Source: Pseudomonas parafulva
GTDB lineage: Bacteria; Pseudomonadota; Gammaproteobacteria; Pseudomonadales; Pseudomonadaceae
Reading direction: 5' to 3'
Assembly: GCF_000800255.1 (NCBI RefSeq)
Contig: NZ_CP009747.1
Span: 1-64,000 of the forward strand
DNA length: 64,000 nt
The notes under the pieces were generated by a model, which worked only from the letters and a program-made list of their open reading frames with translations, searched no databases and was not told the origin of the DNA. Below, one piece after another: positions 39,826-52,043 of this stretch. The translations under genes and the position numbers were made by a program. The stretch's first letter is position 1. Every line of letters begins with the position of its first letter.

Positions 39826-41049
39826 CTACTCGGGATTGTGCATCCGGTCGCGGTGCGCCAGGGTCGGGAACAGCTTTATCCACACCCCGGTGACCAGCAG
39901 CGTGCCCACGCCACCGAGCACCACGGCCGGCACTGTGCCAAACCAGTGCGCAGTGACGCCCGATTCGAATTCTCCGAGCTGATTCGAGGCACCGATGAAC
40001 AGCCCGTTCACTGCACTGACCCGGCCGCGCATGTCGTCCGGCGTTTCCAACTGCACGAAGGCACTGCGGATGACCATGCTGATCATGTCCGCCGCGCCGA
40101 GCACCACCAGCACCGCCAGGGAGAACCAGAACGAGGTCGACAGGCCGAAGGCGATGGTCGCCACGCCGAACACGCCCACGGCGGTGAACATGGTTCGACC
40201 GACTTTGCGCTCGACCGGGAAGCGCGCCAGCCACAACGACATCAACAACGCCCCCACCGCCGGCGCCGAGCGCAGCAGGCCCAGGCCCCACGGGCCGGTG
40301 AGCAGAATGTCGCGGGCGAACACCGGCAGCAATGCCGTGGCGCCGCCCAGCAACACGGCGAACAGGTCCAGCGAGATGGCGCCGAGGATGTCGGGGCGGC
40401 TGCGGATGAAGTGGATGCCGGCCAGCAGGGACTGCACGCTGGCTCGGCCGCGCTGCGGCGTCTGCTGGCGGGCCTGGAGGCTGAGCGTGAGTGCGCAGGC
40501 GATGGCGTACAGCGCAACGGTCGGGCCATACACCCAGACGCTGCCCAAGGCGTAGAGCAGCCCGCCGAGCGCCGGGGCGACGATGGTCGCTGCCTGGGTG
40601 GCGGAGGCCGAAGCGGCGACGGCACGCGGGAACAGCCCTGCGGGCACCACGTTCGGCAGCAGGGCCTGGGTAGCGGGCATCTCGAAGGCGCGGGTGGCGC
40701 CGAGCAGGAACGCCAGCAGGAAGATCAGTTCGCGGCTGACGTTGTCGGTGGCACTGCCCAGCGCCAGGGCGAGGGCGATCAACCCCTGCAGGCTTTGGCA
40801 CAGCGCCGCCACCTTGCGCCGGTCGTAGCGATCGGCAACATGCCCGGTGTGCAGCATGAACAGCACGCGCGGGGCGAACTCCACCAGGCCGACCAGGCCC
40901 AGGTCCAGCACATTGCCGGTGAGCTGATAGAGGTGCCAGCCGATGGCCACGGTGAGCATCTGGAAGCCGCTGGCGGTGAACACCCGGGCGAGCCAGAAGG
41001 CGATGAAAGGACGGTGGTGACGCAGCAGCAGCGGTGCGGACTCTGACAT
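39826..41049 (-). CDS. MFS transporter, EntS/MFS_3-like exporter
   Basis: The product has 407 residues with 12 predicted membrane helices. The N-terminal half has FIAFWLARVFTASGFQMLTVAIGWHLYQLTG and the loop motif GHVADRYDRRKV, typical of drug:H+ antiporter-type MFS. The layout resembles EntS siderophore exporters, but no siderophore gene is nearby, so the substrate is open. The ribosome site is weak. It stands as a single gene upstream of the purine permease on the same strand with a 183-nt gap. Confidence 0.87.
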   Translation of the reverse strand: MSESAPLLLRHHRPFIAFWLARVFTASGFQMLTVAIGWHLYQLTGNVLDLGLVGLVEFAPRVLFMLHTGHVADRYDRRKVAALCQSLQGLIALALALGSATDNVSRELIFLLAFLLGATRAFEMPATQALLPNVVPAGLFPRAVAASASATQAATIVAPALGGLLYALGSVWVYGPTVALYAIACALTLSLQARQQTPQRGRASVQSLLAGIHFIRSRPDILGAISLDLFAVLLGGATALLPVFARDILLTGPWGLGLLRSAPAVGALLMSLWLARFPVERKVGRTMFTAVGVFGVATIAFGLSTSFWFSLAVLVVLGAADMISMVIRSAFVQLETPDDMRGRVSAVNGLFIGASNQLGEFESGVTAHWFGTVPAVVLGGVGTLLVTGVWIKLFPTLAHRDRMHNPE

Positions 41050-41150
41050 CGGAGGTCAACGGCGGCCAAGGGGGAGGGCTGCAGAGTAGCATCTAGTTGT
41101 AACAAATGGTTGCGAGCAGGCCGCTCTGTGGCGACCGCCCCCATAAGAAA

Positions 41151-41160
41151 GCGGCGCCGC
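41151..41160 (-). terminator. Possible terminator of the lactate operon
   Basis: The palindrome GCGGCGCCGC is followed on the minus strand by TTTCTT, 8 bp after the lldE stop. The stem is short, so this is a weak call. Confidence 0.3.
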
Positions 41161-41168
41161 GTTCAGGC

Positions 41169-43979
<2,811 letters not shown>

Positions 43980-44051
43980 GCAATCTCCTCACGGGGCCGG
44001 CGCGTCTGGTGCGCGGCGTGCCCCGGGCTATCAGGCTTGGTTACGCAGGGC

Positions 44052-45197
44052 TCAGGCGCCCAGTTCGCGGACCAGCGAGTCGCGGGTGATCTCGCCGATC
44101 GTCTTGGTGCCGGTCAACACCATGGCCACGCGCATTTCCTTCTCGAACAATTCCAGCAGGTTCTTCACTCCGGCCTGGCCATGCACGGCCAAGGCCCAGA
44201 GGAACGCGCGACCGATCAGCACGGTGTCGGCGCCCAGGGCGATCATGCGCACCACGTCCAGGCCGCTGCGAATGCCAGAGTCGGCGAGGATCGTCAGATC
44301 GCCTTTTACCGCGTCGGCAATCGCCGGCAGGGCGCGGGCGCTGGAGAGCACGCCGTCGAGTTGGCGACCGCCGTGGTTGGAAACGACGATGCCGTCGGCA
44401 CCGAAACGCACGGCATCGCGGGCATCGTCGGCGTCGAGGATGCCTTTGATGATCATCGGGCCGTCCCAGAATTCGCGGATCCACTCCAGGTCCTTCCAGG
44501 AGATCGACGGGTCGAAGTTGGCGGCCAGCCAGCCGATGTAGTCGGCCAGGCCCGTCGGGTTGCCGCGGTAGGCGGAGATGTTGCCCAAGTCGTGCGGACG
44601 GCCCATGACGCCCACATCCCAGGCCCATTGCGGATGGGTCATGGCCTGCAACATGCGGCGGAGCGGGCCGTTCCTGCCGCTCATGCCGGAGTGGGCATCG
44701 CGGTAGCGGGCGCCCGGGGTGGGCATGTCGACGGTGAACACCAGGGTGCGCACGCCAGCGGCCTTGGCCCGCTCCAGCGCATTGCGCATGAAGCCACGGT
44801 CCTTGAGCACGTAGAGCTGGAACCACATCGGTCGGTCGATGGCCGGCGCCACTTCCTCGATCGGGCAGACCGACACGGTGGACATCGTGAACGGGATGCC
44901 GTGCTCGGCCGCCGCGCGCGCCGCCTGTACCTCGCCCCGGCGGGCGTACATGCCGGTGAGACCGACCGGCGCCAGGGCCACCGGCATGCTCAAGGTCTCG
45001 CCGAACAGCTCGGTCCTGAGGCTCAGCTCGGACATGTTCTTCAGTACGCGTTGGCGCAGGGCGATGCTGGCCAGGTCCGAGACGTTGTGGCGCAGGGTGT
45101 GCTCGGCGTAGGCGCCACCGTCGGCGTAGTGGAACAGGAAGGGGGGCAGCTTGCGCTGGGCTGCGGCGCGGTAGTCGGTGGAGGCGGAAATGATCAT
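44052..45197 (-). CDS. lldD: L-lactate dehydrogenase (FMN, quinone-linked)
   Basis: LldD oxidises L-lactate to pyruvate at the inner membrane and passes electrons to quinone. The product has 381 residues. FMN-family motifs seen are [30 protein letters not shown], the catalytic His in [12 protein letters not shown], and [25 protein letters not shown] 45197 begins [24 protein letters not shown], the usual N-terminus; the frame upstream is ignored. It lies 61 nt after lldP and 72 nt before lldE in the same operon. Confidence 0.96.
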   Translation of the reverse strand: MIISASTDYRAAAQRKLPPFLFHYADGGAYAEHTLRHNVSDLASIALRQRVLKNMSELSLRTELFGETLSMPVALAPVGLTGMYARRGEVQAARAAAEHGIPFTMSTVSVCPIEEVAPAIDRPMWFQLYVLKDRGFMRNALERAKAAGVRTLVFTVDMPTPGARYRDAHSGMSGRNGPLRRMLQAMTHPQWAWDVGVMGRPHDLGNISAYRGNPTGLADYIGWLAANFDPSISWKDLEWIREFWDGPMIIKGILDADDARDAVRFGADGIVVSNHGGRQLDGVLSSARALPAIADAVKGDLTILADSGIRSGLDVVRMIALGADTVLIGRAFLWALAVHGQAGVKNLLELFEKEMRVAMVLTGTKTIGEITRDSLVRELGA

Positions 45198-45258
45198 GGA
45201 ATCTCGCAGCGTGGGTTGAAGGAGATGCCGGACGCCTGGGCGCCCGGCCCCTTTCACT

Positions 45259-46929
45259 TTAGTGAGTAACCAGCATGCCGGTCAGCCAATAGGCCTGAAT
45301 CAAGGTGATCAGGCCGACGATCGTGGCGAAGAACAGGCTGTGCTTTAAGGTGAAGCGGAACAGATCCGACTCTTTGCCCACCAGCCCGGTGGCGGCGCAA
45401 GCCACGGCGATCGACTGCGGCGAGATCATCTTGCCGGTCACGCCGCCGCTGGTATTGGCGGCGACCAGCAGGGTGTCGCTGACGCCGATCTGGTGCGCCG
45501 TAGTGGCTTGCAAGGAGCTGAACAGGGCGTTGGAGGAGGTGTCGGAGCCGGTCAGGAACACGCCCAGCCAGCCGAGGAACGGCGAGAAGAACGGGAATGC
45601 CGCCCCGGTGCCGGCCAGTACCAGGGCCATGGTCGAGGACATGCCCGAATAGTTGGTGACAAAGGCAAAGGCCAGCACCATACCGATCGACAGAATCGGC
45701 CAGCGCAGTTCCCAGACGGTTTCCTTGAAAGTGGTCAGACCAGTTTTGACGTTGATCTTCAGCACGGCCATGGCGATCAGTGCCGAGAGAAAGATCGCCG
45801 TGCCGGTGGCCGAGATCGGGTCGAACTTGAACACCGCCGGCATGGCCAGGGGAGCGGTGACGATCGGCGCGGTCTTGATCACCAGTTGATCCAGGTGCGG
45901 GATGGCAAAATTGAACACGAAGTTGTACATCGCTCCGCCCGGCGCGAAAGCGGCCTTGAAGGGCTTGAGGGTCCAGATGGTCACCAGCACGGTCAGGATC
46001 AGGAAAGGCGACCAGGCTTTGAAGATCTCGCCGAAGCTATAGGGCGATGGCTGGCCGCCGACGCCTGCGACCACCGCCGCGCCTGTGCTGCCCTGGGTCT
46101 GGGTGAGCGCGCGCTTGGGCTGCCAGACCTTCAGGAACAGGGTCAGGGCGATCAGGCTGGCCAGGGCCGAGGTGATGTCAGGCAGTTCCGGGCCGATGAA
46201 GTTGGAGGTGAAGTATTGGGTGACGGCAAAGCTCAGGCCGGCGACCAATGCCGCTGGCCAGGTTTCTTTCACGCCGCGCAGGCCGTCCATCATGAACACC
46301 AGCCAGAACGGCACGAACAGCGACAGCAGCGGCAGTTGGCGGCCGGTCATGGCGCCAATGTGGAAGGCGTCGATGCCAGTCACCTGGCCGGCGACGATGA
46401 TCGGGATGCCCAGCGCACCGAAGGCCACTGGCGCGGTATTGGCGATCAGGCACAGGCCAGCGGCGTACAGCGGATTGAAGCCCAGGCCCACCAGCAGTGC
46501 GGCAGTGATGGCCACCGGGGCACCGAAGCCTGCGGCACCTTCGAGGAATGCGCCGAAGCAGAAGCCGATCAGCAGCACTTGCAGGCGCTGGTCGTCGGTG
46601 ATCGACAGCACCGAGCTGCGGATCACTTCGAACTGGCCGCTCTTGACCGTCAGTTTGTACAAGAACACGGCTGCGACGATGATCCAGGCGATGGGCCACA
46701 GGCCGTAGAGGAAGCCGTAGCCGGCCGCGGCGAGGGCCATGTCGGCGGGCATGTGGAAGGCGAAGATCGCCACCAGGATCGATAAGCCAAGGGTGATGCT
46801 GCCCGCCACATGCCCCTTGAGTCGGAACACGGCCAAGGCCAGGAAGAAGAATACGATGGGGATGACTGCCGCCAGTGCGGACAGGCCGAGACTCCCGAGT
46901 GGGGCGTAGAGTTGTTGCCAGGTTTGCAT
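45259..46929 (-). CDS. lldP: L-lactate permease
   Basis: LldP imports L- and D-lactate, and often glycolate, with protons. The product has 556 residues and about 12-14 membrane segments. Family signatures include [37 protein letters not shown] and [15 protein letters not shown]. It is the first gene of lldPDE. The operator at 46974-46990 lies 45 bp upstream. A small GGGG-TAA-CCCC dyad (46932-46942) sits just before the ATG and could fold over the ribosome site. Confidence 0.96.
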   Translation of the reverse strand: MQTWQQLYAPLGSLGLSALAAVIPIVFFFLALAVFRLKGHVAGSITLGLSILVAIFAFHMPADMALAAAGYGFLYGLWPIAWIIVAAVFLYKLTVKSGQFEVIRSSVLSITDDQRLQVLLIGFCFGAFLEGAAGFGAPVAITAALLVGLGFNPLYAAGLCLIANTAPVAFGALGIPIIVAGQVTGIDAFHIGAMTGRQLPLLSLFVPFWLVFMMDGLRGVKETWPAALVAGLSFAVTQYFTSNFIGPELPDITSALASLIALTLFLKVWQPKRALTQTQGSTGAAVVAGVGGQPSPYSFGEIFKAWSPFLILTVLVTIWTLKPFKAAFAPGGAMYNFVFNFAIPHLDQLVIKTAPIVTAPLAMPAVFKFDPISATGTAIFLSALIAMAVLKINVKTGLTTFKETVWELRWPILSIGMVLAFAFVTNYSGMSSTMALVLAGTGAAFPFFSPFLGWLGVFLTGSDTSSNALFSSLQATTAHQIGVSDTLLVAANTSGGVTGKMISPQSIAVACAATGLVGKESDLFRFTLKHSLFFATIVGLITLIQAYWLTGMLVTH

Positions 46930-46973
46930 ATGGGGTAACCCCTAATTGTTGTTGGTCAGCGCTGGCATTGGAT

Positions 46974-46990
46974 AATTGGTAAGACCAATT
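46974..46990. promoter_or_regulatory. LldR operator
   Basis: AATTGGT-AAG-ACCAATT is a perfect 7-bp dyad containing the TGGT...ACCA core used by FadR-type GntR regulators. It lies between divergent lldP and lldR, 45 bp from the lldP start. Confidence 0.8.
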
Positions 46991-47176
46991 TTCAATGGCT
47001 GGTGGCTAGGTTAAAAGCCCGATCAGGGGTGTGTCAATTTGTCCCAAGCAGAACTTTGGTCGCAGGCCGATGAGCGGAGCATCCATTGGGCACGGCCGGT
47101 GGTGTGGCTGAACGCTCGGCAGAGGCGCACAATGGGCGCCCCGCGATCGATAGCGGGGTCAGTGGAGAGGCAGGTG

Positions 47177-47944
47177 ATGGTGTTTGATCAGGTGCGCCAG
47201 CGGCGCTTGTCCGACGATATCGTCGACCGGTTGGAAGCGATGATTCTCGAGGGCACCCTGAGCGCTGGGCAGCGCCTGCCCGCTGAGCGCGCGTTGGCCG
47301 AGCAGTTCGGCGTCTCGCGACCGTCGCTTCGCGAGGCGATCCAGAAGCTGGTGGCCAAGGGATTGCTGATAAGCCGTCAGGGCGGCGGCAACTATGTCGC
47401 CGAGTCGCTGGGCTCGACCTTCAGCGATCCGCTGCTGCTGTTGCTCGAAGACAATCCCGAGGCCCAGCGCGACCTGCTGGAGTTTCGTCACACCTTGGAA
47501 GCGTCATGCGCCTACTACGCTGCCCAGCGTGCCACCGAACCTGATCGGGCGCGGCTCAAGGCTGCGTTCGATACGCTTCAGGACTGCTACGCCCGCGCCG
47601 ATGAGGTCAGTCGCGCAGAAGAGGGGGCGGCCGATGCGCGCTTTCACCTGGCGATCGCCGAGGCCAGCCATAACGCGGTGCTGCTGCACACCATCCGTGG
47701 GCTGTTCGATTTGCTCAAGCGCAATGTGGTGACCAATATCGGCGGCATGTACCAGCAGCGGCCGGAAACGCGCGACATGCTGATCGCGCAGCATCGCGAG
47801 CTGTACCAGGCGATCGTCGAGGGGCGCGCGCAAGAGGCGCGGGAGGTGTCGAGTCGACACATCATCTATGTGCAGGAAGTGCTTGAGGAGGCACGTCAGG
47901 AAGCCCAGCGTGTGGCACGGGCGCAGCGACGCAGCGGGCGGTGA
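47177..47944 (+). CDS. lldR: Lactate-responsive regulator LldR (GntR/FadR type)
   Basis: LldR represses lldPDE and is released by lactate. The product has 255 residues. The winged helix-turn-helix reads LSDDIVDRLEAMILEGTLSAGQRLPAERALAEQFGVSRPSLREAIQKLVAKGLL, and an FCD effector domain follows with the acidic and His metal-site residues (DARFHLAIAEASHN). ATG 47177 is chosen although the frame is open to 47039, because the conserved N-terminus starts here after GAGAGG. It is divergent from lldP. Confidence 0.93.
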   Translation: MVFDQVRQRRLSDDIVDRLEAMILEGTLSAGQRLPAERALAEQFGVSRPSLREAIQKLVAKGLLISRQGGGNYVAESLGSTFSDPLLLLLEDNPEAQRDLLEFRHTLEASCAYYAAQRATEPDRARLKAAFDTLQDCYARADEVSRAEEGAADARFHLAIAEASHNAVLLHTIRGLFDLLKRNVVTNIGGMYQQRPETRDMLIAQHRELYQAIVEGRAQEAREVSSRHIIYVQEVLEEARQEAQRVARAQRRSGR

Positions 47945-47962
47945 GTTGTGCTGGCGAGCCCA

Positions 47963-47983
47963 CTGCCACGGATGACGTGGTAG
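47963..47983. terminator. Hairpin between convergent lldR and smpB
   Basis: An 8-bp stem (CTGCCACG / CGTGGTAG, with one G-T pair) and a 5-nt loop lies between the two stops. It has no T-run, so it is a weak terminator at best. Confidence 0.35.
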
Positions 47984-48005
47984 CGGGGTCGCCCGATACG
48001 GGGCG

Positions 48006-48488
48006 TTATTCTTCCTTGCCCTTGTTGCGCACCGCGCGCTGCAGCTCGCGATTGGAGTCACGTTCGCGCAGGGTGTCGCGCTTGTCGAACTCCTTCTTGC
48101 CCTTGCCGAGTGCGATCTCGCACTTGATCAGGTGCTTGCTCCAGTACAGCGCCAAGGCCACGCAGGTGTAACCCTTTTGCGCCACGGCCGCTTCCACGCG
48201 CTCAAGCTCGCGCTTGTTCAGCAGCAGCTTGCGCGTACGGATGGGGTCGGCAACGACGTGGGTGCTGGCGGCGGTCAGCGGGGCAATGTGGCTGCCGAAC
48301 AGCCAGGCTTCGCCATCCTTGAGCAGCACGTAGCTGTCGGTCAGGTGCGCTTTGCCGGCCCGCAGGCTTTTTACTTCCCAACCGGACAGGACCAGTCCGG
48401 CCTCGAACTTGTGTTCGATGAAGTAATCGTGTCGCGCTTTCTTGTTCTGCGCGATGGTCCCGGTCGGATGTTTCTTTTGCTTAGCCAT
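48006..48488 (-). CDS. smpB: SsrA-binding protein SmpB
   Basis: SmpB binds tmRNA and brings it to stalled ribosomes in trans-translation. The product has 160 residues, the usual size. It starts [47 protein letters not shown] and has the conserved [22 protein letters not shown]-terminal tail that enters the mRNA channel. The upstream extension of the frame is not conserved. It is divergent from ratA. The ssrA gene itself is not in the window. Confidence 0.97.
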   Translation of the reverse strand: MAKQKKHPTGTIAQNKKARHDYFIEHKFEAGLVLSGWEVKSLRAGKAHLTDSYVLLKDGEAWLFGSHIAPLTAASTHVVADPIRTRKLLLNKRELERVEAAVAQKGYTCVALALYWSKHLIKCEIALGKGKKEFDKRDTLRERDSNRELQRAVRNKGKEE

Positions 48489-48648
48489 AGGGGCGGCATT
48501 ATAGGCAGTCGCCATGGCCTCTGGCTATGGGGTTCGGTGTGCTTGAGCCGACAGGATGAATCCCGGACAATGCCGGAATAGTTCCCTTGAACGGAAACGT
48601 CCCGAAGCGCCGCGAGGTGCTGCCGCCCAGCTTGGAAGTGATGCCTGG

Positions 48649-49083
48649 ATGACTACCCATATTCAACGCTCCGCCCTGCTGCCATACCCTGCCCAGGCGC
48701 TCTATGACCTGGTCAACGACGTGGCCAGTTACCCTGAGTTTCTCCCCTGGTGCTCGGATTCGACGGTGATCGAGTCGAGCGACACGCACATGCGTGCCAG
48801 GCTCGAGGTGGCCAAAGGCGGCATGAGTCAGCAATTCGTCACGCGCAATGTGCTGGTGCCTGGGCAGTCCATCGAGATGACGCTGGAGGAAGGGCCGTTC
48901 ACGCAGTTGCACGGGGTATGGGTCTTCAAGGCGCTGGGTGAGAAGGCGTGCAAGATCAGTCTGGACTTGTCGTTCGATTATGCCGGGCCGTTGGTTCGCG
49001 CCACACTTGGGCCATTGTTCAATCAGGCGGCCAATACCCTGGTCGATGCCTTCTGCCAGCGCGCCAAGGAGTTGCATGGCTGA
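48649..49083 (+). CDS. ratA: RatA-family START/Coq10 domain protein
   Basis: The product has 144 residues and a START-like lipid-binding fold: ALLPYPAQALYDLVNDVASYPEFLPWCSDSTVIE and FDYAGPLVRATLGPLFNQAANTLVDAFCQRAKEL. E. coli RatA was described as inhibiting 70S association; the fold and relation to Coq10 suggest a ubiquinone-linked role, so the function is debated. ATG 48649 begins the conserved segment. The stop overlaps an ATG at 49076, where rnfH normally starts. Confidence 0.92.
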   Translation: MTTHIQRSALLPYPAQALYDLVNDVASYPEFLPWCSDSTVIESSDTHMRARLEVAKGGMSQQFVTRNVLVPGQSIEMTLEEGPFTQLHGVWVFKALGEKACKISLDLSFDYAGPLVRATLGPLFNQAANTLVDAFCQRAKELHG

Positions 49084-49150
49084 GCGGTCATGGATGCTCA
49101 TCGCTGCAACGGCCAACAAAAAGCCCGGACATGTCCGGGCTTTTTCATGA
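49076..49150 (+). pseudogene. Short open frame at the expected rnfH position, possible remnant
   Basis: In Pseudomonas an rnfH-family gene (UPF0125, about 100 codons) usually follows ratA with overlapping start and stop, then bamE converges. Here an ATG overlaps the ratA stop exactly so, in the form ATGGCTGAG (MAE, the usual RnfH beginning as I recall), but the frame has only 24 codons and runs into the terminator. After about six codons nothing resembles RnfH. It is either a deletion scar or chance. Confidence 0.35.
49118..49145. terminator. Bidirectional terminator between ratA and bamE
   Basis: A perfect 28-nt palindrome has an A5 run, GCCCGGACATGTCCGGGC and a T5 run. It gives a strong stem followed by T-runs on both strands and serves both convergent genes. 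Confidence 0.95.
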
Positions 49151-49159
49151 GCGCTGCCT

Positions 49160-49684
49160 TTACTGGGGCGAGGTCTCGAGCGGCGCGGGTGTCGGCACCG
49201 GCGTGGTTTCGATGGTATCGATTTCGCGCTGGATCGACTCTTCGGCCGAACCGGGCTTGGCAGGCGTCTCAGGCTGGCCGGACGGCTGCTTGGCCGGGCT
49301 GACCGTGGTATCGCCGCTTCCACCCAGGATTTCCTGGTCGCGGCTGACGCCTGGCATGAAGTCGCCGGACAGGCTCACGAGTTGGTCGCCTTCATTGAAG
49401 AACACGCTCATGCGTTCCTGCTGACGCTTACCGCCGCCTGGCTGAATGCTATAGAGGTAATCCCAGCGATTGGTATTGAAGGGGTCCTGCAGGAGCGGGT
49501 TGCCCATGATAAACCTTACCTGCCGTCGGGTCATTCCCGGACGCAATTGGTCTATCATGTCCTGCGTGACGACATTGCCCTGCTGGATGTCGATTTTGTA
49601 AACCCCGGGAAACGAGCAACCGGCGAGTGCGAGCAGTCCCACGAGGGTGAGGCTGGTTAGCAAGAGCTTGGTGTTGTTTTGCAT
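49160..49684 (-). CDS. bamE: Outer-membrane assembly lipoprotein BamE (OmlA/SmpA)
   Basis: BamE is a small lipoprotein of the BAM complex that inserts beta-barrel proteins in the outer membrane. The product has 174 residues with signal and lipobox ...LLALAGC (Cys about 23). The conserved core is [52 protein letters not shown]. The C-terminal tail is Pro/Thr-rich (about 125-174) and longer than in E. coli BamE. ATG 49684 is used. It is divergent from fur across 97 nt, a pair conserved in Pseudomonas. Confidence 0.95.
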   Translation of the reverse strand: MQNNTKLLLTSLTLVGLLALAGCSFPGVYKIDIQQGNVVTQDMIDQLRPGMTRRQVRFIMGNPLLQDPFNTNRWDYLYSIQPGGGKRQQERMSVFFNEGDQLVSLSGDFMPGVSRDQEILGGSGDTTVSPAKQPSGQPETPAKPGSAEESIQREIDTIETTPVPTPAPLETSPQ

Positions 49685-49781
49685 CGGTGGGCGACTTCCA
49701 CTATCTTGGCTGGACAACGTAAACCCCGATCATACCCGTATTAAGAGAAGCTGCGAAGCAGCATCGGCGAGAAAGCTGACC

Positions 49782-50186
49782 ATGGTTGAAAATAGCGAAT
49801 TGCGCAAAGCCGGTCTCAAGGTGACACTGCCTCGAGTAAAGATCCTTCAAATGCTCGATTCTGCCGAGCAGCGTCACATGAGTGCCGAAGACGTCTACAA
49901 GGCGCTGATGGAAGCAGGTGAGGACGTCGGTCTGGCGACCGTCTACCGTGTACTGACCCAATTCGAAGCAGCGGGTCTGGTGGTTCGCCATAACTTCGAT
50001 GGCGGCCACGCGGTGTTCGAGCTGGCCGACGGAGGTCACCACGACCATATGGTCAATGTGGAAACCAGTGAAGTGATCGAATTCATGGATGCTGAAATCG
50101 AGCGTCGCCAAAGGGAGATCGTGGCCGAGCACGGTTACGAGTTGGTGGACCACAACCTGGTCCTTTATGTGCGCAAGAAGAAGTAA
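49782..50186 (+). CDS. fur: Ferric uptake regulator Fur
   Basis: Fur is the iron-dependent repressor of siderophore and iron uptake genes. The product has 134 residues. The DNA-binding part is LRKAGLKVTLPRVKILQMLDS...HMSAEDVYKAL...VGLATVYRVLTQFEAAGLV, and the metal site includes GGHAVFELADGGHHDHM. The protein contains no cysteine at all, so the CxxC zinc site of E. coli Fur is missing (VNVETSEV instead). The lack of CxxC is known for Pseudomonas Fur. A hairpin GCTGC-GAA-GCAGC (49750-49762) is in its leader. Confidence 0.97.
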   Translation: MVENSELRKAGLKVTLPRVKILQMLDSAEQRHMSAEDVYKALMEAGEDVGLATVYRVLTQFEAAGLVVRHNFDGGHAVFELADGGHHDHMVNVETSEVIEFMDAEIERRQREIVAEHGYELVDHNLVLYVRKKK

Positions 50187-50208
50187 CGATTTCTGATCGT
50201 GACTGACG

Positions 50209-50241
50209 ACAAAGGCGACCCTTGGGTCGCCTTTGTGTTTT
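50209..50241 (+). terminator. Terminator of fur, shared with recN
   Basis: A 13-bp perfect stem ACAAAGGCGACCC / GGGTCGCCTTTGT with a 2-nt spacer is followed by GTTTT. It lies between convergent fur and recN. Confidence 0.9.
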
Positions 50242-50255
50242 CTGAGTGTCTTGTG

Positions 50256-50276
50256 GAGGCGTGAGGCGTGAGGCGT
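50256..50276. repeat. Three tandem copies of GAGGCGT
   Basis: GAGGCGT is repeated three times without spacer and ends at the recN stop codon. It is a short tandem repeat in a 34-nt interval that otherwise holds only the fur terminator. Confidence 0.8.
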
Positions 50277-51949
50277 CAGGCTTTGCCGCTGACCACCATC
50301 TTGCGGGCGTGGGCCAGCGACTCCTTGGTCAGGTCGATGCCGCCGAGCATGCGCGCCACTTCCTCGACGCGCTCGCGTTTGCCCAGGTTGGCCACTGCCG
50401 TGTGAGTGGTCTCGCTGTTGCGCACCTTGTGCACGAACAGATGGTGATGACCTTGAGCAGCCACCTGGGGCAGGTGGGTCACGGTCAGTACCTGGCCACG
50501 CTCGCCCAGCCGGCGCAACAACTGGCCGACGATCTCGGCGGTCGGTCCGCCAATACCCACGTCCACCTCGTCGAACACCAGCGTCGGAATGCGCGAGGTC
50601 TGCGCGGTGATGACTTGGATCGCCAGGCTGATGCGCGACAGTTCGCCCCCCGACGCCACCTTGGCCAAGGCCTTGAGTGGTTGGCCAGGGTTGGCGCTGA
50701 CCAGCAGTTCGACCTGCTCCAGTCCATGCGGTGACAGCTCGTTGCCTTCCAGTGGCGTCAATTCGATGCAGAAGCGTCCGCCAGGCATGCCCAGGCGCTG
50801 GATTTCCTGTTCCACCGCCAAGGCCAACTGCGCCGCAGCCTGTCGGCGCAATCCGCTGAGCTCGCTGGCCTTCTCTTTATAGTGCTGGGCATAGGCCGCC
50901 AGCTCGTCGCCCAGGCGTTCGACGGATTCGTCGCTGGCGTTGAGACCTTCGAGTTCGTCCATCAAGCGCTGCTGCAACTGTGGCAGCTCGGACGGATGAA
51001 CACGGTGCTTGCGTGCCAGGGTGTAGAGCGTGTCGAGGCGTTCCTCCAGGGCTTGCAGGCGCATCGGGTCGGCGTCGAAGTGGTCGAGGAAGCGATTGAG
51101 TTCGCCGACCGCTTCCTCGACCTGGATCTGTGCGCTGGCGATCAGGTTCACCGCTTCGCCCAGCGCCTTGGGCGCATCGCTGACGGCGGAAAGGCGATTG
51201 AGGCTGCTGGTCAGGGCGCTGAGCACATTGCCGGAGTCGCTTTCGCTGCACTGGTCGATCACCTGGCGGCAGATGCCGAACAGCGCTTCGGCATTGGTCA
51301 GGTTCTTGTGCTCCTGCTCCAGTTGTTCGAGTTCGTTTTCGCCCAAGCCCAGGTTTTCCAGCTCTTCGAGCTGGTAACTCAGCAATTGGTGTCGCGCACG
51401 TTGCTCATCGCTGGAGTTGGACAGGCGCTCCAGTTCCAGTCGGGTCTGGCGCCAGCGCTGGGCGGCCAATTGCACTTGGCGCGCCAGGTCGACGGCGCCA
51501 GCGTACTCGTCGACCAGCCGCCGATGGGTGTCGGTCTTGAGCAGCGACTGGTGCTCGTGCTGGCTGTGGATATCGATGAGCAGCTCGCCGAGCGCCTTGA
51601 GGTCGCCGAGCGGGCAGGGTGTGCCATTGATATAGCCGCGGCTGCGGCCCTCGGCAGTGATGACTCGGCGCAGGATGCACGGCCCGTCGTGGTCGAGGTC
51701 GCGCTCGGTGAGCCAGGTCCGCGCTTCGGGAATGTCCGCCAGATCGAAGGTGGCGAGGAGGTCGGCCTTGTCGGCGCCCGGGCGGACCACGCCGCTGTCG
51801 GCGCGGTCGCCCAGGGCCAGGCCCAGCGCATCGAGCATGATCGACTTGCCGGCGCCGGTCTCGCCGGTGATGACCGACATGCCGCGGGCAAGCTCGAGAT
51901 CCAGGTGTTCGACGATGGCGTAGTTGTGTATGGACAGATGCACCAGCAT
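50276..51949 (-). CDS. recN: DNA repair ATPase RecN
   Basis: RecN is an SMC-like protein recruited to double-strand breaks. The product has 557 residues. Walker A GETGAGKS is near residue 30, long coiled coils span about 150-220 and 280-370, the signature ASGGELSR precedes Walker B TLVFDEVDVGIGG, and the H-loop is THLPQVA. ATG 51949 begins MLVHLSIHNYAIVEHLDLEL, the usual start. A LexA box lies 24 nt upstream, so it is SOS-induced. It is divergent from grpE. Confidence 0.96.
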   Translation of the reverse strand: MLVHLSIHNYAIVEHLDLELARGMSVITGETGAGKSIMLDALGLALGDRADSGVVRPGADKADLLATFDLADIPEARTWLTERDLDHDGPCILRRVITAEGRSRGYINGTPCPLGDLKALGELLIDIHSQHEHQSLLKTDTHRRLVDEYAGAVDLARQVQLAAQRWRQTRLELERLSNSSDEQRARHQLLSYQLEELENLGLGENELEQLEQEHKNLTNAEALFGICRQVIDQCSESDSGNVLSALTSSLNRLSAVSDAPKALGEAVNLIASAQIQVEEAVGELNRFLDHFDADPMRLQALEERLDTLYTLARKHRVHPSELPQLQQRLMDELEGLNASDESVERLGDELAAYAQHYKEKASELSGLRRQAAAQLALAVEQEIQRLGMPGGRFCIELTPLEGNELSPHGLEQVELLVSANPGQPLKALAKVASGGELSRISLAIQVITAQTSRIPTLVFDEVDVGIGGPTAEIVGQLLRRLGERGQVLTVTHLPQVAAQGHHHLFVHKVRNSETTHTAVANLGKRERVEEVARMLGGIDLTKESLAHARKMVVSGKA

Positions 51950-51973
51950 GAGGGCCGCTCCCGAGGGTCATGT

Positions 51974-51989
51974 CTGGTTATTTATACAG
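51974..51989 (-). promoter_or_regulatory. LexA (SOS) box of recN
   Basis: On the minus strand CTGTATAAATAACCAG fits the SOS consensus CTG-TATAnAnAnA-CAG with both triplets intact and 10 nt between. It overlaps a TATAAAT -10-like element just before recN. Confidence 0.9.
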
Positions 51990-52043
51990 TAGTTTTTTCC
52001 AGCCTGCCAAGCGCCGTTCGGCGACAGGGATTATCACCCAGCC

